From contig CM076848.1 of NCBI GenBank assembly GCA_039519185.1, forward strand, positions 55,640,778-55,704,777: DNA of 64,000 nucleotides, written 5' to 3'. The notes under the pieces were generated by a model, which made no database searches, was not told the origin of the DNA, and was given only the letters and a program-made list of their open reading frames with translations. Below are positions 43,718-53,304 of this stretch, in pieces. The stretch is from Astragalus membranaceus. Taxonomy: Eukaryota > Streptophyta > Magnoliopsida > Fabales > Fabaceae. How positions within the stretch are numbered: the first letter of the stretch is position 1; every line of letters starts with the position of its first letter. Position numbers and translations under genes: made by a program.

Positions 43718-45900
43718 GAAAACAATGTAATTTTCTGTTATTAACCACTGTCGCACTATTCCGTGGTTACTGGCCAGTAACCACAATTATGACGTTTGTG
43801 GTTTTTGTTAGGATTATGCTACTTACCACGGTTAGGATTGACCCTTAACACCTACCACGGTTAAGATTTATACGCTACTTTTGTATCAAAATCAACCATC
43901 AGTGTGAATTTGCTCTTGATCATAATATGTTTGTTTAATTTTCATTCTCATTCCTTTACATTTTATGTTCGTGATCTAAATTTCTCGTTTAAAAAACAGA
44001 AGATTGAAATTAACACAAATGTCATTCTTCTTGTGGTTTTTGTTTTGGAATAGTCCCTTCTATTACAAAAATTATACTAATTTGATCAATCTTGTAACAA
44101 AAATTTAATGGTACAAAAAAGGAATCATATTAGTATAGTATTTGTAATTGTAATATAATGGATCCTTTCGGATGAAAAAAAATTCTCTCAAAAGTGGGCA
44201 TCTTTGGTTGGCGGTTGTTGCTTGATAAACTTCAAACCCGTGATAACCTTGTTTTTAGAGGGGTTCTTCACGGATCGCACGATACATGATGTTGCTTTGT
44301 TTTGAGATGGAGGAAGCCTCGTTTCACCTCTTCTATCGGTGCAACCTATCTAGCCATAGAGAATGACTAGTAAACATCTAGTAACCACAAATATGCATTC
44401 TGTGGTTACTGCCCAGTAACCACAGAATGCATATTTGTGGTTACTTGAATCCAAAAACCAAAAATAAAGAACACAATGCATAAACATAATCTCAGTAGAC
44501 CAAAAGCAAAGCAAAACCAAAACTATAGGCTATTTAAGGGAGTTTTGATATGAAGAAAACTCAAAGTCAAAGGAAAAATATGAAACTAGTTTGTAACTTT
44601 CAATAGGTACAACTACAAATAGTGAAAAATCAGAGAAACATTTTTCAGAAAAAAACGAGACATCCACCATGGCACCTATCACAAGTTATTGCCATGATCA
44701 ATTTGGATACTTTCCCAATAGTAGAGAAACATGAGTCATGAGAAGATGGGGGCAGAAGCAGAAATAACTATGGCGCTAGCAACGACGGACAGACGGGTGA
44801 TGGCGGCACTGCTATCTTGCTCTCTAAATCTCGGACTGCTTCTGAATTTCAATCGCCTGCTTGCATTGCTGTTTCCAAATTAGATGCCTCTTCTCTGATT
44901 CGGACATCAATCTGATCTTGCTCTTGCATGGATTTTGACGCACCTTTATCTTTTTACCTGGATATTCTACTTCATCTTCTTCAACTCGTCACATGAATTA
45001 TATCAGACAAAGAAACACGCGACTTACGAGCAAGTAAATGTGTAAAGCTGGTTGCTTTAGCAAGTTCATCAACTCCAAGCATTTTAAAATTTGCAGAAAA
45101 ACGACTTAAAGGAATTTACCAATGTGCAAATCACTAATACCAAACAACATCATAAAAGTTAAGAGAAAATTATTTTATCTAAAAATAAACTTGAAAGAAA
45201 TGGCAATTCAATGTGAAACAAGAACATAATCAAACTAGAAACACTAGTTGGATTCCAGTAACCACAAATATGCATTCTGTGGTTACTTTCCAGTAACCAC
45301 AGAATGCATATTTGTGGTTATTGGAACAGAAATTTTAAAAGCTCATATAACTGTAATATATTGCAGCAACAAATGCCTGAAAATCAGATCAAAAGCATTT
45401 AGCAACAAGAAAATTTTTTATGTTAGTACACATTTCACGTATGAAGAGTTAATGACAAAGTACTTTATTGATCACTACCAAACAACTAAAATAGAATCAT
45501 CCATAGATTCTGTACTCAATTTTCAGGTGGCACAAAGCACCACTAACACTTTATCAGAAATAAAGAGGGGACAAACATCAACAAATGTAAAACTCTAAAA
45601 GCTCATATAACTCTAAAGGAATTTGCCAATGTGCAAATCACTAATACCAAACAACATCATAAAAGTTAAGAGAAAATTATTTTATCTAAAAATAAACTTG
45701 AAAGAAATGGCAATTCAATGTGAAACAAGAACATAATCAAATTAGAAACACTAGTTGGATTCCAGTAACCACAAATATGCATTCTGCGGTTACTGTCCAG
45801 TAACCGCAGAATGCATATTTGTGGTTATAGTTTTTGATAAATTATAGTTATGGTGTTTTGGTTTAGGACAGTAACCGCAGAATGCATATTTGTGGTTATA
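42691..45900. repeat. Five nested palindromes in the right copy
   Basis: At 42691-42802, 43738-43806, 44381-44444, 45255-45324 and 45763-45900, mirror images of those in the left copy. The first contains the 33-bp insertion, which is a partial duplication of the palindrome unit. Confidence 0.88.
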
Positions 45901-46421
45901 GTTTTTGATAAATTATAGTTATGGTGTTTTGGTTTAGGCATTTTATCGAACAGGTGAGTGAAGAGATTTACTTACAGTGAGTTTACTGCGGAGACCACGT
46001 TCGATGGTGTCCAGAATTAGTACAGATCTAATGCACAAATTGAATTAGAATCAATCATCAATGGACAAGGTTAGATTACCAGGTAACAAGACCAGCTGCA
46101 TTATGCCAAACAAAGAGGATAAGCATAAGGGCAATGAGGATGTGACATAGTAGAGTAACATTTTATATTCAACCACTTCAAAGAGAACCCAAACCATGGA
46201 GAAACCAGCTACAACTACTGTCGATACTATCAGTTGACGTGGTGCGGCGTGGTGCGGCGTGGTGGTTTGCCGTTGCAAGGATGGTGTGCGATGGAGAGAG
46301 GAAGAAGACATTATGCTACTGTGCAGGGATGGAGGAATGGGTGTGTAAAATTACCTAGATACCCTCCTAAATTGATAGCCATTGGATCTTATTTAACTAA
46401 AATAATACAGATCTAATGGCT

Positions 46422-46476
46422 GAGACTGATTTAGTAATAAAAACTAAGGATTTCCTTAGTTACCTAAATCAGTCTC
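46422..46476. repeat. Terminal hairpin of the right copy
   Basis: Same 55-bp inverted repeat as at 32277-32331, in reverse orientation. Confidence 0.85.
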
Positions 46477-46526
46477 CCTATTCGTTACCTGAAAATAAAT
46501 TAAGGGACATCGAGAGATAGTTTCCC
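46477..46526 (-). mobile_element. Detached end of the PMD-bearing MULE
   Basis: Reverse complemented this reads GGGAAACTATCTCTCGATGT, matching the terminal repeat whose other copy ends at 40729 (GGCAAAATATCTCTCGAGGT). It is followed by CTTTTTTTA (46527-46535), the 9-bp duplication shared with 40730-40738. Confidence 0.82.
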
Positions 46527-46535
46527 CTTTTTTTA

Positions 46536-47173
46536 TAAACAAAATTTTAGGGCGAGGGACAAAAATTTAATATGTTTACAAAGGTAATTATATTTACCTT
46601 CTCCTAAAGGGATTTAATGGGAATTTAAAATCGACACTTTTTAAATACAAATATTGCGATGCTCCACTGGACCAACGCGTTATTTAATACGCTTTCTTAT
46701 GTGATACTATCTTTCTAGTTGGATAATACGCGGAGTATTTGTCAAATTATTTTAGAATCTTCCATTTCATGAGGCTGCCAATTTTACTAATTTGGAGAAC
46801 AAAGTGTAACCGTAGCAGATTCTTAGTGCACTTCCGGACTTGCATAAATATATATTTACAGTCTCTGTAGAGTAGTCGACGTTTGGCTTCAATTTCAATA
46901 TGAAAACTTCAGATGAGATCAATTAGTGTGATAAATTAAGTTATAGTTTATGTCGGTTCTATTCTAGATGGAGAAAAAAGTATAATAAACATAAACAATA
47001 AATTAAAGTAAAAGAAACAGTGTCCCAAATACCGATTTAGTGCACTTCGACAACTAAGAAACCTTGAGAACACGTATAAATATATTAATGGCCACTTTTT
47101 ACGCGTAAGTCTTCTACTTCAACTATGTCTGCAGCTACCTGATACTTCCATGAGACTCTGCTTTTTGCTCTCC

Positions 47174-47204
<31 letters not shown>

Positions 47205-47370
47205 AAGTTATTAATTAACTAGCTGAACCTTCTGCATTAATTCTTATACTGATGAGTATCACTGGTATCATAACTTTGCATTAAAAAAATATTACTTTCT
47301 CCACTGTTGATTAATATGTTCAATTAATTAAGGACCCAAATAAGTAAATAACCCTTAAAATGATTATTGG
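46536..47370. other. Intergenic, nothing recognised
   Basis: AT-rich DNA with a CT/AT microsatellite at about 47170-47205. No gene or element ends seen. Confidence 0.5.
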
Positions 47371-47379
47371 CCTGCAGCA

Positions 47380-47591
47380 TCCACTTTTTGATTTAGGATG
47401 ATTGCTCGCTATTCACGGAGTGTCTCAATGCTTTCAACGAATGACTAATCTCCGCTCGCTACTTGCGGTAAGGATTTCGCTGGCCAACACGCCTTTTTAA
47501 GGCGGGCGGGAATCGAACCCGGGAGCAAACCGGATTGATCCCCACTACGTAGCTCAGGGTAGCCCGACCACTGCGCTAGTCGTGTTGGTTT
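47380..47591 (-). mobile_element. tRNA-derived SINE
   Basis: On the minus strand: box A TAGCGCAGTGG, then 40 bases on, box B GGGTTCGATTCCC, both close to the RNA polymerase III consensus. It is flanked by a perfect 9-bp duplication, CCTGCAGCA (47371-47379 and 47592-47600). 212 bp, no obvious poly(A); the tail end is at 47380. Confidence 0.8.
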
Positions 47592-47600
47592 CCTGCAGCA

Positions 47601-48394
47601 ACCACTTGGTACTGAATTTTATTTTATTTTCTCATTATGTTTGAATTTGGTATTTATTTATTATGTTTTTTTATATAAGCAACATTTCATTAAACGGAGC
47701 ACTAGGGGTGCTCAAGTCAAAACAACAAAATTACAAATTGTATAGACATTGAAGTGGATTATTCCACCACGTGAAAATAGTGAAATAGAATTACAACCGA
47801 CTCTATAAACAAAATTACAAATTGTTTGTATTTGGTATTTATTTATTATGTATAAAAATAGAAAGGAAATAATAGAAGTGTCCTTGTTGCTAATTCCTAC
47901 CACGATGCTAAAGGCTTTTGAAATATTTAATGCACTACTTAACAATGACAAGGATATATTATGTGAAGCTATTTTGGAATAATTTTACTGTATTCTTCAG
48001 TTAAAAATTTGGATATTTCTATTACTGAATTTCGTGATAGATTTTTTTTTATGAAATAATAAATAAATACTTTTTAAGCATTCAGGGATCTCTTTCATTA
48101 CTTGAAAAATGCTGTCTTTTCTTTTATCATTTCAACATGACCATTGATATTATCATGAAAAAAGGGATGATTCAAATCCATTTTTAAGCATCTTTTTCTT
48201 CAAAAGGCCATTTTTAATAATTTTAAGTATATTATTTTTTTGTCAAAAAAAGAGTATATAATAATTTTAATAAGAGGTCAATAATCAACCAGCAAATATC
48301 TTATGTACTACGTATTCTTTAAATTTAGTTAAAATATAAAATATAAATTGAATGCAATGAATTATTTTTAAGAGAAAACTATTCAAGTTAGTAA

Positions 48395-48433
<39 letters not shown>

Positions 48434-48789
48434 AAAAATAAAATAACCTAAATTATGTTTGACATAAAAATTGAAAAAATTAAAGTATATTTGATTTAAT
48501 TTGTAAAACCAATTATCTACTTTTTAATAAAATATTTTTTCTTTATTAAATTTTAAAAATAGAAAACTGTTTTAAAAAATATAATAAATCAGTGTAAATT
48601 TCACTTTTTCCCTGAAACTGTATGTAAAGGGATGATTAGTTACCACTTACCATACTTTCGCATTTTTTTGAAAATACTTTTTATATAGTTGTTTTACGTG
48701 TACACGCATTTATCATGTTGGAAAAATTGTTCATTTTGTTCATTAAAAAACAACAACATGGAACCACAAATGTTTGTTTGCTGTTTTGT
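47601..48789. other. Intergenic with a LINE tail and (AT)n
   Basis: At about 47668-47745 a LINE-like 3' tail on the minus strand (gtttaatgaaatgttgc). An (AT)n run lies at 48398-48431. Otherwise AT-rich with nothing recognised. Confidence 0.45.
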
Positions 48790-49504
48790 ACCGAGCAGCT
48801 TTTTGGTAGACTGCTGTTGGTAGGTCTCTTGTTGTCGTGGCAGTAGGTCAGTGAGCGCCTGAGGGGGTACCTGCAAGCCACTCCGATGCTCAAGTCAGTA
48901 TATCGAATATATGAGTGAAGGTACTAAGGATTAGAGATTGAACCTTTCTTAAGGCAAAGTTTGTCTGTATTTATAGGAAATCGTGCCCTCTCGTGGATCG
49001 TTGGATGGGTAGAGTCGATCTTGACCGTCCAAGCATGTTGGGCTCGCATGAGGTGGATATGGGCTGAATCGGTTGGGCTGATCCATATTACTTGCTAAGC
49101 GCACCTCCTGGTTTTGCTAATGGGACCCCTTGGTCCACTCCAGAACAGTTGCCCCCCAAGCCGAGATTATTCTGGTGGATGGTCTTGGCTTGACGGAGAT
49201 TTGTCGGCTCGTCAGATTTGTGGAGTGGCCAGGGATACTGCCTCGGTGATAGCTGTGTTTCAGGGCCTTCTCCTTCACCTGCTTGACCTACTAATAAATA
49301 GGTGGATGAAAATTTTGCTGAGGGGTGAAGAAAAATTTCTTTGGGGCACCTGCTTGGAGAGGAAAGTCGGATCCTCGAAGCACCTATTTGGAGAGGAGAC
49401 AGACGATCGGATTCTCTTGCTCTGACACCTTTTCTCCTTGGTAAGTGTTTGCTTCCCTTTCGTTGATGGTGCCCCATGCGCCTTGTAACTGGCGATTTGC
49501 AAAT

Positions 49505-49790
49505 GGAGGGTGGCGCCCTCAGTGGCGCCTTGTGCTGGGCGTTTTGCAAAAGGGGAGTGGCGCCCTCGTGGGTGCCTTGTGCTCGATGATTTGCACCAGA
49601 GAGGTTGGCGCCCTCGTAGGTGCCTTGCACTTGATGAATCGCACGCCGGGGAGAGTGGCGCCCTCGTGGGTGCCACGTGCTCGATGGTTTGCACAAGAGA
49701 GATTGGTGCACTTGTGGGTGCCTTACACTTGATGAATCGCCCATCGGAGAGAGTGGCGCCCTCGTGGGTGCCACGTGCTCGTGCACCATT
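49505..49790. repeat. Tandem repeat, about 63 bp x 4-5
   Basis: Units built of gtggcgccctcgtgggtgcc followed by (t/a)(t/c)gtgctcgatg(a/g)tttgca. Long frames on both strands here (His/Ala/Pro-rich proteins) come from the repeat. Confidence 0.85.
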
Positions 49791-50004
49791 TGATTTTCTC
49801 ACGAGCTTGTGAGTGCCGTCATCTTGTTTCCCTTCCTGGGTGCGGAGACGTATGAATTGGCTTTCGAGCTTAACATGAGAATTGTAGCTAAGCTTCTTAG
49901 ATTTCCAATGCATGCTCACACGCCTCCATCGGATAAGTATGGACGAAGTTACGGACTACAGACTGGAACCCCTTCCTGCGTGCCGGGTGACAAGGTGCAA
50001 CATC

Positions 50005-50215
50005 CTGAAGTTGGCGCCCTCCTCCTGGGCGCCTTGAGCCAAAGTGCAACATCCTGATGTTGGCGCCCTCTTGGGCGCCCTGCGCCATGACGCCGCTTTC
50101 TGATGCTGGCGCCCTCCTGGGCGTCTTGTGCCATGTATCCTGATTTTGGCGCCCTCCTGGGCGCCTTGTGCCAAGATGCTGCTTCTTGATGTTGGCGCCC
50201 TCCTCCTGGGCGCCT
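50005..50215. repeat. Tandem repeat, about 42 bp x 5
   Basis: Units are gatgttggcgccctcctggg plus cgccttg(a/t)gccaaagtgc or variants; each has GGCGCC and GGGCGCC dyads. Confidence 0.85.
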
Positions 50216-50384
50216 TTCCTGGGTGCGGAGACGTTCGAATTGGATTTTGAGCTTAACACGAGAGTTGTAGCTCTTGTTTGTGAAAGAGATAACCCACCTT
50301 TTTGATAAGAGTCCAAGATCATATATATATGATATGAACACCCACCAGATATACCGCCTCATAAAAAATTATAAATGAAAAACA

Positions 50385-50545
50385 TCCCTCTCACGCTATA
50401 TATAAGTCGGTTTTGTAAAATTGAGTTAGACTCAATTCAAATTCTAAGATAGTATCAAAGCGAATTTAAGATCCGTTGGACTACTCACTCTTGGGCCACT
50501 CAGGTCACACTCAATTGTCCAGTTCAGAGCGAGAGGAGCAGGGGC
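50385..50545 (+). mobile_element. TRIM-like fragment
   Basis: taagtcggttttgtaaaatt...ttctaagatagtatcaaagc parallels, in reverse, the TRIM at 62992-63322, including its primer-binding site (tggtatcaaag there, tagtatcaaag here) and the ttgggccactc phrase. Confidence 0.5.
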
Positions 50546-50637
50546 TATTGGTAGTGTAACACAGAGGTAATCGTGACTACCCTAAAAATAATGTATGTAT
50601 TTGAATAAGTAGGTATATTTAATATTTAGCTACCCCA

Positions 50638-50829
50638 CCAACACAGTATAGCACAAGTGATAGATACTTGATCTCCTTAACCATTTGGTCACGGGTTCGA
50701 TCCCTGGCCGGTGCGTATGGAAAAATACCTGGTGGGAGAGATCAACCCTTTAAATGGATCTCAGTACCTCGGGGGATTAGTATCTGCAGTTGCACGCAAG
50801 GGATACATTGGTTTACCAAAAAAAAATTT
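50638..50829 (+). mobile_element. tRNA-derived SINE (Au-like)
   Basis: Box A-like tagcacaagtgatag and box B GGTTCGATCCC are followed by tggccggtgcgtatggaaaa and an A-rich tail near 50818. It is flanked by GCTACCCCA (50629-50637 and 50830-50838). The body resembles plant Au-type SINEs. Confidence 0.8.
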
Positions 50830-50838
50830 GCTACCCCA

Positions 50839-51394
50839 ATAGTATATTATTTAGCTACGTACCCCCAACTAAGTTTATTTGTCTAAAGAGATAAAAGAAC
50901 AAAAAGAAGTCCATTAGTCTATTACTATTCCAAATAAATATGGTAATTTTTGTTAATTTGGTGATTTTGGTCTTTCTATTTTATTTTAGACAATTATGGT
51001 CCTTAGTTTTCTTAAGTTTGCAATTCTATCCTCAAAGTCATGGATTATATGCACTTTTGGTCCCCAAAAATCTTAGATTTTGGGAAAATTGAGGACTAAA
51101 CTTGCACAATCCATGAGTTTTGGGGAACAAAAGTGTAATAATAAATTATAAGGATGAAAATTACCAAATTATAAGAGAAAATTGTCAAAAATAAAATAAA
51201 ATAACCAAACTCACCACCGAAGAAACTTGGGAAACAAAAAATACAAGTAAACTGTTATAGTTAGCTCCCTCGTAAAATTTATGCTATCTCTATCACGAGA
51301 GAGGAGTGTGTATTAAGAATCCAACATCAAATATGATATATTCTGAAAAAAGTTTATAAGTGGGAGATATATTTCACTTTACAAGTGAGTTTTA
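50839..51394. other. Intergenic, nothing recognised
   Basis: AT-rich. Inverted similarity (ggtccttagtttt... / ...gaggactaaac, 50998-51100) hints at an old MITE, but no target duplication was found. Confidence 0.4.
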
Positions 51395-51403
51395 TAAGTT
51401 TTA

Positions 51404-52241
51404 GGCTTAATTACAGTTTTGGTCCCCCTATTATGACCAATTCTCGATTTTGGTCCCTGAAGTTTTAATTTGACGATTTTGGTCCCCCTATTTTCCCAAT
51501 TTGCAAAATCAAGGTCCCCCACCCCAATTTTGACTGACTTATCCTACGTGGCAGCCCACGTGGACTGCCACGTAGGCGCACCCCCCACCCCACCCCCACC
51601 CCCACTGTTCATCTTCCCCAACCACCCCCCACCGTGAACCCCACTCATCCGTCAGCCACCACCCTCCCCTTCTCTGGTTCGCGACCCCACCACCCTCCCC
51701 TTCTGTCCTACCGGATCTGGAACGAGAGAGAGAGAGAGAGAGAGATCTTCGCGCAGAGAGTGAGAGAGAGAGAGAGATCTTCGCGCATGAGGGGAGGGGG
51801 AGGGAGAGCGACGGGGAGGGGGAGGGAGAGTGACGCATGAGGGGAGGGAGAGCGACGGGGAGGGGAGGGAGAGGGAGAGCGACGAAGGAGGGGAGGGAGA
51901 GCGACGGGGAGGGGGGTTCACGGTGAGCGACGGATGAGGGGAGGGAGAGGGAGAGCGACGGGGAGGGGAGGGAGAGCGACGGGGAGGGGGGTTCACGGTG
52001 GGGGGAGGGGAAGATGAACAGTGGAGGGGGGATAGGGGTGGAGGTGCGCCTACGTGGCAGTCTACGTGGACTGCCACGTAGGATGAGTGAGTCAAACTGA
52101 GTTTCAATTTTGACTTATTTAAGAGGGGGACTATGATTTTACAAATTGGGAAAATAGGGGGACCAAAGTCGTCAAATTAAAACTTCAGAGACCAAAATTG
52201 AGAATTGGTCATAATAGGAGGACCAAAAGTGTAATTAAGCC
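51404..52241. mobile_element. MULE foldback element with G-rich core
   Basis: 838 bp. Ends GGCTTAATTACAGTTTTGGT and, reverse complemented, GGCTTAATTACACTTTTGGT; inverted similarity reaches inward about 150 bp to a tacgtggca...tgccacgtagg dyad on each side. A perfect 9-bp duplication, TAAGTTTTA, flanks it (51395-51403, 52242-52250), the Mutator pattern. The core carries (GA)n and G-rich tandem repeats, no transposase. Confidence 0.9.
51723..52015. repeat. (GA)n and gaggggaggg tandem repeats
   Basis: Starts with gagagagaga runs (51726-51780), then about eight imperfect copies of gaggggagggagagcgacgg. Many runs of three or four G. Ser/Pro/Leu-rich frames on the opposite strand reflect the repeat. 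Confidence 0.9.
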
Positions 52242-52250
52242 TAAGTTTTA

Positions 52251-53304
52251 TATGATGAAGTTATATGCCGGTAACAAATTCTAAGAAAAAGGAATCCTAT
52301 ATGAAAAAGAAAAAAGATATTTATAATAATCTATATGATACGGAATGAAGAAGTAGCTGCCTAGCACTCACTAATATGAAAGATGTTGTGGTGTGTGTGG
52401 TGTGTACTGTGTAGTGTGTACGTGTACTACTGCTGGTGAAACTTATCAGTATAAGCGATCACATCATTGGTAATGGTTGATTAATGTTTAGGCCAATGAA
52501 GCATATTTCACACTCATTTTAGTAACTACCACTTTCTGTCGTTTCCTCTTCACAGCAAAGCAACTAATTTTTTCCTCAATGTGTCTCCAAAGTCATTTTG
52601 TTGTATAATACAAACTTTTCATGTCAGGGTGTACAGCAGATATAGCTATCCTAATTCCTAACCCAATTAATTTTGTTCATCAAGCTTCACATGACACTCG
52701 CTTTCTAGTATTCCTTTTTGAGAGAGAGTGACGACCAAGAAAGCATCTCCGGCAAAAGCCAAAGCAATTATATTTATATTTAATAATCTAAGCTGGAAAA
52801 GTTCAACCCAATCATGAGCCAAGTAAAAAAGACTGAAATGTAAATAATCAAAAGAGAGAAATGATTTTTTTATGACACAATATTTGTTCAATAATTTGTT
52901 CTTGAAAATATATGAATTAAAAAGAGTGAGATCTACAACCTTTGTAGCAGACCCCACACATAATTATTACACATTTCCTTTCCATTCCCCCAGCTCATAG
53001 ATCTACACTTCCTTCCATCCTTCCTTTCTTGCTTTTTGCTTGCTGTTTCTTTCAGAACATTTATGTCCATTCTATACCACTACCAGATTTATATATTTAT
53101 ATTGCTACACCAATACCTTAATTCACCGTCATCCTCATCCACGGACGAGTACCGACACAATATTAATATTAAATAACAAAAATAATAATAATAATAACAA
53201 TAATTCCACAAAAGCAAAAACATGAAAAATGAGAACGGTTTTTGTCCTTTTTCTTTGTAAAAAAAAGAGGGGGCATGTGATGCGATGCGAATAGAAACGA
53301 GCAA
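52251..53304. other. 3' flank of the epimerase gene
   Basis: AT-rich sequence with no gene. A (AAT)n run at about 53177-53200 lies in the probable 3' untranslated region of the minus-strand gene; the part nearest 53304 (53220-53300) would be transcribed with it. Confidence 0.5.

Larger units (their letters stand above)
41593..46476 (+). mobile_element. Ulp1-bearing MULE-like element, right copy
   Basis: 4884 bp, the reverse complement of 32277-37127, colinear throughout apart from one 33-bp insertion (about 42735-42767) and a few substitutions. The outer flank is CCTATTCGT (46477-46485), whose reverse complement stands beside the left copy at 37128-37136. It was inserted in the terminal repeat of the PMD-bearing MULE. 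Confidence 0.82.
48790..50340 (-). mobile_element. GC-rich Gypsy-type LTR relic
   Basis: Minus strand contains a TATA box (cctataaatac, about 48970-48980) followed by ctgacttgagcatcggagtg and gcaggtaccccctcaggcgc, matching 1972-2245. Upstream of the TATA box (49100-50340) is a GC-rich part with two arrays of GGCGCC-containing repeats and duplicated blocks (cctgggtgcggagacgt..., at 49836 and 50218). The 50340 end (TGTTCATATCA on the minus strand) may be the LTR start. No gag or pol nearby. Confidence 0.5.

Noticed and set aside
47480..47590. Possible functional tRNA gene
   Set aside because: Boxes A and B are good but no cloverleaf with a closed acceptor stem follows, and the TSDs show it is a SINE.
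49088..50362. Long frames on both strands
   Set aside because: Products of tandem GGCGCC repeats whose unit length is near a multiple of three; no known domain.
51539..52107. Ser/Pro/Leu-rich 99- and 151-residue frames
   Set aside because: Translations of (GA)n and G-rich repeats inside a non-autonomous MULE element.
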